From Fretibacterium sp. (lineage in GTDB: Bacteria > Synergistota > Synergistia > Synergistales > Aminobacteriaceae), in the NCBI GenBank assembly GCA_012520235.1, contig JAAYOR010000032.1, positions 1-34,113 of the forward strand: a stretch of DNA of 34,113 nt, in the 5' to 3' direction. Made by a program: the position numbers and the translations under genes. The first letter of the stretch is position 1. Each line of letters opens with the position of its first letter. This document shows, in pieces, positions 1 to 7,158 of this stretch. Under the pieces are notes generated by a model, which saw only the letters and a list, made by a program, of their open reading frames with translations, had not been told where the DNA came from and did not search any database.

Positions 1-1
1 A

Positions 2-589
2 GTGGTCGCCTTCTTTACAGGAATAGTCCTTGTGATGCTGATAGATAAGTTCGTGCCCTCCACGGAAAACCCGCATGAGGCGCATCGGGTGGAGGAACTG
101 AACCCCTCTGCAGTCCCTCAGACACAGAAGAAGGACGGGGACCTGATGCGCACGGGGGTCCTCACGGCTCTCGCCATCGCCATCCACAACTTTCCGGAGG
201 GTATCGCCACGTTCATGGCCGGGCTCCAGGACCCCGGGTTGGGCGTGCCCATCGCCGTGGCCATTGCGATGCACAACATCCCGGAGGGCATCGCCGTCTC
301 CGTCCCCATCTACTACGCCACCGGAAGCAGGAAGAAGGCCTTCTGCCTCTCCTTCCTTTCCGGGCTCGCCGAACCCATCGGGGCACTCCTGGCCTTCCTC
401 GTCCTGACCCCATTCCTGAGCGAGACCCTCTTTGGGCTCCTCTTCGCTGGCGTGGCCGGCATCATGGTCTTTATCTCGGTCGATCAGCTGCTGCCTGCCG
501 CCCGCCAGTACGGAGAGCATCACATCTCCATCTACGGCCTGATCCTTGGCATGGCTGTGATGGCTGTCAGCCTGTTGCTTCTGGAATAA
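2..589 (+). CDS. ZIP family metal (zinc) transporter, 5'-truncated
   Basis: This is the C-terminal about 195 residues of a ZIP-type divalent metal importer, an inner-membrane protein that brings Zn2+ and related ions into the cytoplasm. Two ZIP signature motifs are visible, HNFPEG (residues 62-67 of this fragment) and HNIPEG (91-96). Their His and Glu residues form the binuclear metal site in transmembrane helices 4 and 5. A charged, His-containing loop (residues 20-50) precedes them, as in the family's variable cytoplasmic loop, and further hydrophobic helices follow to the C-terminus. ZIP proteins usually have 250-300 residues, so the gene starts upstream of the window and the GTG at nucleotide 2 is only the first readable codon. 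Metal specificity (zinc, iron or manganese) cannot be told from the fragment. Confidence 0.9.
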   Translation: MVAFFTGIVLVMLIDKFVPSTENPHEAHRVEELNPSAVPQTQKKDGDLMRTGVLTALAIAIHNFPEGIATFMAGLQDPGLGVPIAVAIAMHNIPEGIAVSVPIYYATGSRKKAFCLSFLSGLAEPIGALLAFLVLTPFLSETLFGLLFAGVAGIMVFISVDQLLPAARQYGEHHISIYGLILGMAVMAVSLLLLE

Positions 590-629
590 AAAAAAAGCCT
601 GAGGGAAGGTCAGACCTTCCTTCAGGCTT
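588..629 (-). terminator. Intrinsic terminator between convergent genes
   Basis: Arms of 17 nt at 595-611 and 613-629 pair with one G-U wobble (starting AAGCCTGA). On the minus strand the hairpin is followed by a run of T (complement of the A run at 588-596), so it should end the PilZ transcript. It may also stop the convergent ZIP transcript, although there is no T run on the plus side. Confidence 0.8.
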
Positions 630-655
630 GGCTCCAGCACACGTACCCTGCTTCA

Positions 656-1039
656 TCAGGTGGGCCGGTTACGAAACTCCGCGTAAAGGGCCACAAGCTT
701 GAACTGATCTTCCGGTTCGGCGTTCAGAAACTCAACCCCCGCCGTGAAACTGCCCCCTTCTTTTACGTAGACCTTCAGAAAACATCCGTCCAGATAAAAA
801 AACTCCCGGTCCAAAGTAAAGCGAAAACGGGCTCCCTGCCACTCGATGTCCGCCTCAGAGAGAGTTCTGCCCCCCTGCCTCTGTCGAAAACGAAGCTTGA
901 CCCCCGCAATGCTGAGGTCCAGAACCTCCGCATCAATCCAGTCCGTCTCCCCTTCCAGGAGAAACGCAGCGGAGAGTTGGCATTCCACTCGCAGGAATCG
1001 CCGCTTTTCCACGCTTCGTTCATTTTTGTTCTCTGCCAT
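656..1039 (-). CDS. PilZ domain protein (probable c-di-GMP receptor)
   Basis: This 127-residue protein is essentially one PilZ domain. The two cyclic-di-GMP binding motifs are present: RRFLR (R13 to R17, the RxxxR motif) and DLSIAG (residues 41-46, the D/NxSxxG motif). The beta-barrel follows and ends in a short helix near the C-terminus. PilZ proteins change partner interactions when they bind c-di-GMP and often act on motility, exopolysaccharide or secretion; no partner is adjacent here. A GGGG stretch lies upstream of the ATG. The gene runs convergently with the ZIP gene and divergently from the deaminase gene. Confidence 0.85.
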   Translation of the reverse strand: MAENKNERSVEKRRFLRVECQLSAAFLLEGETDWIDAEVLDLSIAGVKLRFRQRQGGRTLSEADIEWQGARFRFTLDREFFYLDGCFLKVYVKEGGSFTAGVEFLNAEPEDQFKLVALYAEFRNRPT

Positions 1040-1172
1040 CTTTTTGACCCCGTCCAGTGTAAAATAAAGAAGCCTACGCTCTTAGGATACCATGTTGGAG
1101 AAACATAGGCTATACATCGACCATACATCTTGAAACTTTTTTTATTTTTTTTCTTTTATGAAAGGAGCAGCC

Positions 1173-1688
1173 ATGTCCTCCCGTTTTTCATTTTTCGGTC
1201 CAAAAAAGGACACGCTTTACCTGATGCAGGCCCATGAGGCCGCAAAAAGATCCCTGGCTGACGGGAACCATCCCTTTGGAGCAGTGCTGGTGAGCCAGGA
1301 CGGAGAAGTGCTTTTGTCCAGCGGCAACGTGGAGGTGACCGAGCGAGACTGTACCGGGCACGCAGAGACAAACCTCATGCGGCTGGCCTCAAAACGCTTC
1401 TCCCCCTCGTTCCTCTGGGACTGTTCGCTCTACACCACCGTGGAGCCCTGCGCCATGTGCAGCGGCGCCATGTACTGGGGTAACCTGGGGCGTCTCGTCT
1501 ACGGAGTTGAGGAGAGAAAGCTCCTGGCCCTGACCGGGGATAACCCCCTGAACCCCACCTTCGACCTGCCCTGTCGGGAGGTGTTTGCCCGCGGACAGAA
1601 AAACATCGTCGTCGTGGGGCCAACCTCCGACTCCAAGCTGGAGGCGGAGCTCCTCTCCCTGCACAGGGAGTACTGGAAGAGAGATTAA
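1173..1688 (+). CDS. CMP/dCMP-type zinc-dependent nucleoside deaminase
   Basis: This 171-residue cytosolic member of the cytidine deaminase-like fold has the zinc site HAE (H63-A64-E65) and PCAMC (C93 and C96), which is the full catalytic set. It presumably deaminates a purine or pyrimidine base, nucleoside or tRNA adenosine. The HAETN context and length resemble the guanine deaminase/TadA-like group, but the substrate cannot be fixed by eye. The start at 1173 is chosen because AAAGGAG at 1161-1167 sits 5 nt before it; an in-frame ATG at 1158 lies upstream of that ribosome binding site. The ankyrin gene follows 38 nt later, probably on the same transcript. Confidence 0.85.
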   Translation: MSSRFSFFGPKKDTLYLMQAHEAAKRSLADGNHPFGAVLVSQDGEVLLSSGNVEVTERDCTGHAETNLMRLASKRFSPSFLWDCSLYTTVEPCAMCSGAMYWGNLGRLVYGVEERKLLALTGDNPLNPTFDLPCREVFARGQKNIVVVGPTSDSKLEAELLSLHREYWKRD

Positions 1689-1690
1689 AC

Positions 1691-1707
1691 GGCTCCGCAC
1701 CGGAGCC
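1691..1707 (+). other. Small hairpin upstream of ankyrin gene
   Basis: A perfect 7-bp inverted repeat, GGCTCCG and CGGAGCC with a CAC loop, lies between the deaminase stop and the ribosome binding site of the ankyrin gene. There is no T run, so it is more likely an mRNA processing or stability element than a terminator. Confidence 0.4.
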
Positions 1708-1726
1708 GCGGCAAGGAGGCCATTCT

Positions 1727-3745
1727 ATGATTTTTTTATCCCGTGCCCTGCAGCTTCTCGTGAGGCTGCTCCTGTTTTTTGTGCTCTTTTGTCCCGCCTG
1801 TCTTGTCACGGAGGCGCGCGCTGCCCCAGCGGATTTTGAGCGCCTTTGCTCCTCAGGCTCTCCTGAGGAGCTGGCTGAGGCGCTGAAGTTCTTCTCCGCT
1901 GACGTGGAGTTCCCAAACGGCAACCGCCCTCTGCACGTCGCCGCCGAACATGCCTCCAACCCGGAGGTCGTGGAGCTGCTGATCCGGGAGGGTGGCTCTT
2001 TGACGGCCCTGGGGCTGGAGCGCCGCACCCCTCTGATGATGGCGGCTGCTTACAACCCCTCCGACTCCGTCCTCCAAGCCCTCTTGGACGCGGGGGCGGA
2101 CCCTGACGCTCCGGATGAATCCGGGCGGACGTCCCTGCACCTGGCCGCGGCCACCAACCCCTCCCCCAGACCTTTGGCCGAACTGCTGAGCCGGGGCGCC
2201 TCCCCCAACGTCCTTGACGGGGGCGGTCGGTCCCCGCTCTGGCTGACAGCCTCCCTTGGCGATGCGGACAAGACGCGCCTCCTGCTGGAGGCCGGGGCCC
2301 GGGTGGATGAATTCGACTCCGAAGGTCTGACGCCCCTCCTCGCCGCCGCAGAGGAGCCGGACGCCGAGGTCTTCCGTCTTCTCCTCCAGGCGGGGGCAAA
2401 CGTCAACGTACGCGCTCCCAACCGCCTGACACCACTGATGAGCGCCGTCCTGAGGGGCGCCGACGTGCCGGCCCTCAAGGCTCTGATAGAGGGCGGAGCC
2501 GACATCCGGGCCGAGGACGACCAGAACCGCAGCTCCCTCTTCCTGGCCGCCTCCCGCGCTGCGTCCAAAGAGGTCCTGGAGCTTCTGGTCGCATCCGGGA
2601 GCCGAGTTGACGGGCGCAACTCCTCTTTCATGACCCCTCTGATGGAAGCCTGCCGGGCCAACGCGGAGGGCTCCGTCCGGGCCCTGCTGGAGCTGGGCGC
2701 GGACCCCGAGGCACAGGACAGCAAAGCCCTTACCCCCATGATCCACGCGGCCAGGTCCGGGGCCTCCAAGAGCCTTCTCGGCCTTCTCATAGAGTTCGGA
2801 GCCAAGGTGGACGGGACGGACCGTCGGGGCTTCACTCCCCTCATGCGCTCCATTGAGAACAAGACGGCGCCCGAGACCACCGTGAGCCTGCTGGAGCTGG
2901 GTGCGGACCCCAACCACAAAAATCTGGACACCCTGACGCCCCTTATGGTCGCGCTCTCTGAGGGCAACAACGCAGCCCTATCGGCGCTCCTCTCCGCAGA
3001 CGCCGATCCCTCGCTCGCCACCTGGGATGGCCTGACCCCCCTGATGATCGCTGCCCGCAAGGACGCTACCGAGAGCGTGTTCACAGAGCTTGCCGAGGCC
3101 GGGGCATCCATAGATCAGACCAGCAACCAGGGGATGACAGCCCTCATGGTGGCAGCAGCATCGGGCTCCGTCACAGCCACAAAAGCCCTCCTGGCGCTGG
3201 GGGCAGACCTGACCTTGTGTGACCTGGACGGCGTCGCCGCCCTGACCCAGGCCATCCAGTCCCCGGCGGAGAGCGCGGAGCTGCTGGAGCTTCTGTTGGA
3301 GGCGGGCGCGGACGTGGAGGCACGTAACCTTCAGGGTGCCACCCCTCTGATGATCGCAGCTCTGGTCGGGAAGCCGGCTGCAGTCCGTCAACTCCTGGAG
3401 GCGGGCGCAAAGCCCGAGGCCCGCGACGTGGCGGGCTGGACCCCTCTGCACTTTGCCGCGCGCAGCGAGCAGAGCCTTGACGCCCTGGCTCTCCTGGCCT
3501 CATCAGAGACGCTCCCCGAGACGGACCTCCCGGACTTCGGCGGCACGACGCCCCTGATGATCGCGGCGGCCTACAACAATCCCAAAGGGCTCTCACTCCT
3601 TCTCAAGGCAGGGGACAACCCTACGCGAAAGGACGACACGGGGCGCAACGCCCTGGATTACGCCCGACTCAAGAACGCCTCCGACTGCATAGGTCTGCTT
3701 GAGGCAGCTGCCAAGTCGACTGAAGAGCCCTCGGTCGTCCCCTGA
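1727..3745 (+). CDS. Exported ankyrin-repeat protein (about 18 repeats)
   Basis: The 672-residue product starts with a signal peptide (hydrophobic core about residues 8-26, likely cleavage after ARA near residue 32), so it should act in the periplasm or outside the cell. Residues about 65-660 form a solenoid of about 18 ankyrin repeats of 33-36 residues. Each has a recognisable TPLMxAA turn and a LLxAGADP stretch; the last repeat is shortened. No enzymatic domain or membrane anchor was seen, so its role is probably protein binding. Ankyrin proteins can be effectors in host-associated bacteria, but exported housekeeping ones also exist. AAGGAGG at 1713-1719 precedes the ATG by 7 nt. The repeat-rich, GC-rich sequence produces many long false reading frames on the opposite strand. 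Confidence 0.9.
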   Translation: MIFLSRALQLLVRLLLFFVLFCPACLVTEARAAPADFERLCSSGSPEELAEALKFFSADVEFPNGNRPLHVAAEHASNPEVVELLIREGGSLTALGLERRTPLMMAAAYNPSDSVLQALLDAGADPDAPDESGRTSLHLAAATNPSPRPLAELLSRGASPNVLDGGGRSPLWLTASLGDADKTRLLLEAGARVDEFDSEGLTPLLAAAEEPDAEVFRLLLQAGANVNVRAPNRLTPLMSAVLRGADVPALKALIEGGADIRAEDDQNRSSLFLAASRAASKEVLELLVASGSRVDGRNSSFMTPLMEACRANAEGSVRALLELGADPEAQDSKALTPMIHAARSGASKSLLGLLIEFGAKVDGTDRRGFTPLMRSIENKTAPETTVSLLELGADPNHKNLDTLTPLMVALSEGNNAALSALLSADADPSLATWDGLTPLMIAARKDATESVFTELAEAGASIDQTSNQGMTALMVAAASGSVTATKALLALGADLTLCDLDGVAALTQAIQSPAESAELLELLLEAGADVEARNLQGATPLMIAALVGKPAAVRQLLEAGAKPEARDVAGWTPLHFAARSEQSLDALALLASSETLPETDLPDFGGTTPLMIAAAYNNPKGLSLLLKAGDNPTRKDDTGRNALDYARLKNASDCIGLLEAAAKSTEEPSVVP

Positions 3746-4092
3746 GGGCGGAGCCAAAAAATCGTCATCGCTCAACGATATAGCGATATATTCTAGCTAT
3801 GGTCTTCGCCCTTCGGTCCTGTTTATGTCGAAGCGGAGCCCCCACGGCTTCGCCTTTGGCTGATGTCTTAGTGGCATGGCATGTTGAAAAGAGAATTAAC
3901 CGCAAAAATCGCGAAAGTTTGCATGCCCTGTTTTTCTTTTTTCGTTTCTTCTTCATATTTTTCTCATGTCTTTTTCGTATCTCTTTTCGTTTTTTTGTTC
4001 TTTCTGTATTTTCCGTGTATTCCGTGGTTAATTATTTTTCCGTGGTTCCTGTTTTTATGTCTCAGATTCTTGAACTCGGGGACCAAAAAAAC
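3746..4092. other. Non-coding stretch with degenerate intergenic repeat
   Basis: No convincing gene lies between the ankyrin stop and the infC promoter. From about 3920 to 4055 the plus strand is a pyrimidine-rich, degenerate tandem array. Read on the minus strand it contains units like AACCACGGAA, TACACGGAAAA and GATACGAAAAAGA, each about 11-13 nt long. The same kind of array recurs at about 13304-13412 in the opposite orientation. The segment 3746-3880 contains a few short inverted repeats (for example ATCGCT at 3767-3772 with AGCGAT at 3782-3787) but no clear terminator. Confidence 0.5.
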
Positions 4093-4121
4093 TTGTGTTT
4101 GCCCACAAAATGTGTTATAGT
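4093..4121 (+). promoter_or_regulatory. Sigma-70-type promoter for the infC operon
   Basis: TTGTGT (4093-4098) and TATAGT (4116-4121) are separated by 17 nt. Transcription would start near 4128, giving an infC leader of about 258 nt. Confidence 0.65.
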
Positions 4122-4127
4122 TGCCTC

Positions 4128-4385
4128 CGCAATGAGATTCGTACAAAGTGGAGGGACCCCCTCTCGCCTGAATCGACTCCGAGCAGCTACGTGAGTTAAG
4201 TAGGTATGCGCGGATGTTGGCGGGCACGAGAAATTCGAGCGGCTGTGCGTTGACGTCCAAAGTCAAAACTGTCCATCGAAGGGGGGCGGCGAGAGCGTCG
4301 TCCCCTTTTTGTTTTTGTGTTTTCCTGTCAGGAACTCAGGTTCAAATAATTTCAGGCTTTTTATCACAATCGGAGGTGAAGCGTT
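4128..4385 (+). promoter_or_regulatory. Structured infC leader with putative attenuator
   Basis: The long leader contains a clear intrinsic terminator (4282-4320) and, upstream, CTCTCGCC (4161-4168). That segment is perfectly complementary to GGCGAGAG (4288-4295), which overlaps the left arm and loop of the terminator. This gives mutually exclusive terminator and antiterminator folds. In Bacillus, infC-rpmI-rplT is known to be controlled by L20-dependent premature termination in a long leader. The same logic is inferred here from layout only; an L20 binding site was not identified. Confidence 0.55.
4282..4320 (+). terminator. Intrinsic terminator inside the infC leader
   Basis: Arms GGGGGCGGCG (4282-4291) and CGTCGTCCCC (4296-4305) pair over 10 bp with two G-U wobbles around an AGAG loop, followed by TTTTTGTTTTTG. 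It lies about 65 nt upstream of the infC start and so is a leader attenuator rather than an operon end. Confidence 0.75.
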
Positions 4386-5048
4386 ATATTCAGAACTGAT
4401 AGCGACGCTCCAAAAGTCAACCGTGAGATCATTGCTCCCAACGTGCTTCTGGTAGACGAAGAGGGAGTCAAGATCGGACAGGTTCCTACAGCTGAGGCTG
4501 TGAAGATGGCTGAGGAGCGTTCGTTGGACCTCGTGGAGGTAGCCCCGCTTGCAAAGCCGCCGGTGTGCCGCATTATGGACTACGGCAAATATCGCTACCA
4601 GCTTCAAAAGAGAGAAAAAGACGCGAGAAGGAAACAGAAGGTCCAGACCCTTAAGGAAATCAAGATGCGCCCGAAGATCGACGATCACGACTTCAACTTC
4701 AAAGTGCGGGCTGTCAGGAGCTTCCTGGAGGACGGGCATCGGGTGAAGGTCTCCATCTTCTTCCGCGGCCGTGAGATGGCCTTTCTCTCCCGAGGGGAAG
4801 AGGTGCTGAAGCGCGTCGTAGCGATGTGCGAAGACCTGGGCAAGAGCGAGGGAACCCCCAAGATGGAGGGGCGCTACATGCGCCTCATGCTGACCCCTGT
4901 CGCTCCTCCTCCTAAGTCCGCAGGAAAGTCGGTACCCCGCTCGTCCAGGGACAGCGAGGGGAAGGAGAAGCCGGCGTCGGACGCAAAGCCTGCAGCTCCG
5001 GAGTCTCCTGAGAAGACAGAGGTCCCTGTCGAGGACAAACAAGCCTGA
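4386..5048 (+). CDS. infC: Translation initiation factor IF-3, probable AUA start
   Basis: IF-3 binds the 30S subunit, keeps it apart from 50S and proofreads start codons. The N-domain (NREIIAPNVLLVDEEG, then the KPPVCRIMDYGKYRY linker region) and the C-domain (EIKMRPKIDDHDF, then FFRGREMAF) are both complete. In this frame the conserved N-terminus lies upstream of the first GTG/ATG candidates. The frame is open back to a TGA at 4377-4379, and the only start-like codon matching the strong GGAGG at 4372-4376 is ATA at 4386, 9 nt away. IF-3 genes are known to use AUU, AUC or AUA so that IF-3 represses its own translation. A start at GTG 4443 would remove conserved residues. The product would be 220 residues, with an unusual Pro/Glu/Lys-rich tail of about 48 residues. 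Confidence 0.93.
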   Translation: MFRTDSDAPKVNREIIAPNVLLVDEEGVKIGQVPTAEAVKMAEERSLDLVEVAPLAKPPVCRIMDYGKYRYQLQKREKDARRKQKVQTLKEIKMRPKIDDHDFNFKVRAVRSFLEDGHRVKVSIFFRGREMAFLSRGEEVLKRVVAMCEDLGKSEGTPKMEGRYMRLMLTPVAPPPKSAGKSVPRSSRDSEGKEKPASDAKPAAPESPEKTEVPVEDKQA

Positions 5049-5248
5049 GCCCAAGCTCCTTTGGGACAGTTCCAGGGTTTAGCGGAAGGTCCTGCTGGAG
5101 AGAAACAAACCTGACCAAGGCTTCCACTGGAGGCAAACAGTCCTTTGGTCTGACGTCCTTTGTTGGTTTTCATAAAATTCCATAAAAAAGCTCATGGGAA
5201 ATTCCAAATGGGGCTGATGCGCCCCGTTTTTGAGAGGAGTCCGTGTTT
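5049..5248 (+). promoter_or_regulatory. infC-rpmI spacer with hairpins
   Basis: This 200-nt gap is unusually long for a ribosomal operon. It includes a hairpin GGGGC (5210-5214) with GCCCC (5221-5225) followed by GTTTTT, which resembles a weak terminator just before the rpmI ribosome binding site. In E. coli, L20 represses rpmI translation by binding structured mRNA upstream of it. A similar role is possible here but not shown. Confidence 0.35.
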
Positions 5249-5452
5249 ATGTCCAAGGTCAAGATGAAATCGCATTCCGGCGCCAAGAAAAGGTTTTCGC
5301 GCACGGCGTCGGGGAAGTTGTCCTATCGTAAGGTCTGCCGTTCCCATATCCTGGTCAACAAAAGCGCTAAACGCATGCGCAGGCTGCGCCGGAAGGGCTA
5401 CGTCACCAAGACGCTGATGGATCATATGAACAAACTGCTTCCCTATGCCTGA
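5249..5452 (+). CDS. rpmI: 50S ribosomal protein L35
   Basis: This 67-residue basic protein has the L35 hallmark [19 protein letters not shown] at its N-terminus and [15 protein letters not shown] in the middle. It is a structural component of the large ribosomal subunit. The start at 5249 matches GAGAGGAG at 5232-5239 with 9-nt spacing; the in-frame GTG at 5243 is too close to it. It lies in the conserved infC-rpmI-rplT order, 38 nt before rplT. Confidence 0.95.
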   Translation: MSKVKMKSHSGAKKRFSRTASGKLSYRKVCRSHILVNKSAKRMRRLRRKGYVTKTLMDHMNKLLPYA

Positions 5453-5490
5453 GGAACTTTTGGATTCACAAGAAAGAAGGATGATGAAAT

Positions 5491-5847
5491 ATGCGCGTTA
5501 AGTCAGCGTCCGCCAGCGACAGAAAAAGGAAAAAACTTTTTTCGATCACCAAAGGCTATTGGGGCCGGCGTAAAAACGTCTTTCGCCGGGCCAAGGAGGC
5601 TTATCTCAAAGCTTTGTCCCGGGCCTATGGGGACCGTAAGCGCAAGAAGCGCGACTATCGTCGGCTATGGATCACCCGCATCAGCGCCGCGACCCGCGCC
5701 GAGGGTATGAGCTACAGCGCATTCATGAACGGGCTCAAGAAGGCCGGCATCGTCATGAACCGCAAGATGCTCTCCGAGCTGGCCATTCATGACATGGAGG
5801 CCTTCCGCGCTCTCATGGCTCAGGCAAAGATAGCCCAGAATCAGTAA
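5491..5847 (+). CDS. rplT: 50S ribosomal protein L20
   Basis: The 118-residue product matches L20: a very basic N-terminal extension (ASDRKRKKLFSITKGYWGRR, then FRRAKEAYLKALSRAY), then a globular C-terminal half (RLWITRISAATR, GLKKAGIVMNRKMLSELA). L20 is an early 23S rRNA assembly protein and in Bacillus and E. coli is the repressor of this operon. An AAGAAGG element lies 10 nt before the ATG. It is the last gene of the operon; a 276-nt gap with a strong hairpin separates it from pheS. Confidence 0.96.
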   Translation: MRVKSASASDRKRKKLFSITKGYWGRRKNVFRRAKEAYLKALSRAYGDRKRKKRDYRRLWITRISAATRAEGMSYSAFMNGLKKAGIVMNRKMLSELAIHDMEAFRALMAQAKIAQNQ

Positions 5848-5942
5848 AAAACGGGGCTACCGGTGGGAGGCATCGGTCCCTCTCCCCCACTCCATCGCCA
5901 TGAAAACCTACAGCTCTCAAGGTCGAACAAGCGATCGTCATC

Positions 5943-5973
5943 GGGTTCCTGTCGGTCATATCGGCAGGAACCC
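5943..5973 (+). terminator. Hairpin between rplT and pheS (terminator or attenuator)
   Basis: GGGTTCCTGTCG (5943-5954) and CGGCAGGAACCC (5962-5973) pair over 12 bp with one wobble around a 7-nt loop. The following TGTTTATAT is only moderately T-rich. It could end the ribosomal operon or act as an attenuator in the pheST leader. No T-box sequence and no phenylalanine-rich leader peptide was found nearby. Confidence 0.5.
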
Positions 5974-6123
5974 TGTTTATATGGACACATGGGCTTTGGA
6001 CCACTTCGCTTCATAATAATGGGCCCAAACCAGGACCTTGAAAGGCTGATGACCTGCATAAAAGGCGCGGACGAGACCCGTCCGGACCTTGGCAACATCG
6101 ATTAAGGAAGGGAGCAACGGAAG

Positions 6124-7158
6124 ATGAAGTCATTGCTGGAACAGGTGGAAGAGGTCCGACGCTCCTTTGAGGAGAGCGCCGCAAACTCCACCGAGCAGCT
6201 TCAGGAGCTGAGGGTCCGATACCTCGGGAAGAAGGGGGCTCTGACGACCCTCCTGAAGACCCTGGGCACTCTGCCTCCGTCCGAGCGGCCGACCGCCGGC
6301 GAGAGACTGAACGAATTCCGCGACGAGTTGGAGCGGAGGCTGGAGCAGAAAAGGCTGGAACTCCGAAATGCGGAGAACGCGCGTCAGGAGGCAGCGGAGC
6401 GGATAGACGTCAGCCTGCCTCCGCGGGGACGCCGGGCAGGCGCCTTCCACCCCGTCACCCAGACGCTGCATGAGATCGTGGGGATCCTGAAAGGAATGGG
6501 CTATTCCGTGGCTCTGGGGCCTGAGAAGGAGGAGGAGTTCTACAACTTCGAAGCCCTCAACATGCCTTCCTGGCACCCGGCGCGCGACATGCAGGACACG
6601 TTCTACTTCCCGGACGGCTCGCTGCTGCGGACCCACACCTCTCCCGTGCAGGTCCGCTCCATGCTGGAGCATGGCGCTCCGCTTCGCATCGTGTGCCCCG
6701 GCAAGGTGTATCGCCGGGACAGCGACCCCACCCACTCCCCCATGTTCAACCAGATAGAGGGACTTCTGGTGGATAAAGACGTCTCCTTCTCCGTCCTCAA
6801 GGGCTCCATGGAGGAGCTGATGCGCGCCTTTTTCGGGCGCAGGCTGAAGAGCCGTTTCCGTGCCAGCTACTTCCCTTTCACCGAGCCCTCAATGGAACTG
6901 GACGTAGAATGCGTGGAGTGCGGGGGCAAAAACCCCAGCTGCCGCGTCTGTAAAGGCACGGGCTGGCTGGAGGTCTGCGGCATGGGCATGGTACACCCCT
7001 TCGTCATCCGGTCGGGAGGCATCGACCCGGATCGCTACAACGGCTTTGCCTTCGGCATGGGGCTCGACCGCATGGCAATGCTGAAGTACGGCATCAACGA
7101 TCTGAGACTGCTGTTTGACGGCAATGTCTCCTATTTCCTCGCGGGGAGGGACGCTTAA
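6124..7158 (+). CDS. pheS: Phenylalanyl-tRNA synthetase alpha subunit
   Basis: This 344-residue class II synthetase subunit carries the catalytic site that joins phenylalanine to tRNA-Phe. The N-terminal coiled coil (about 1-90) binds tRNA. Motif 2 (RIVCPGKVYRRDSDPTHSPMF) and motif 3 (GFAFGMGLDRMAMLKYGI) are intact. A Cys cluster, C263xxC266 and C273xxC276, sits in the acceptor region as in many bacterial PheS and may bind zinc. AAGGAAGGGAG lies about 9 nt before the ATG. The stop codon directly abuts the pheT start, which implies translational coupling for the alpha2-beta2 enzyme. Confidence 0.97.
   Translation: MKSLLEQVEEVRRSFEESAANSTEQLQELRVRYLGKKGALTTLLKTLGTLPPSERPTAGERLNEFRDELERRLEQKRLELRNAENARQEAAERIDVSLPPRGRRAGAFHPVTQTLHEIVGILKGMGYSVALGPEKEEEFYNFEALNMPSWHPARDMQDTFYFPDGSLLRTHTSPVQVRSMLEHGAPLRIVCPGKVYRRDSDPTHSPMFNQIEGLLVDKDVSFSVLKGSMEELMRAFFGRRLKSRFRASYFPFTEPSMELDVECVECGGKNPSCRVCKGTGWLEVCGMGMVHPFVIRSGGIDPDRYNGFAFGMGLDRMAMLKYGINDLRLLFDGNVSYFLAGRDA

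Noticed and set aside
1806-3596. Long minus-strand reading frames opposite the ankyrin gene
   Set aside because: Shadows of a GC-rich repetitive gene; no family motifs or ribosome binding sites.
3765-4194. Small ORFs in the stretch upstream of infC
   Set aside because: They run through degenerate repeats and a promoter, are low in complexity, and have no ribosome binding sites.
5848-6123. T-box riboswitch or Phe-rich leader peptide upstream of pheS
   Set aside because: No GGGTGG-type T-box sequence, and the possible ORFs lack a run of Phe codons.
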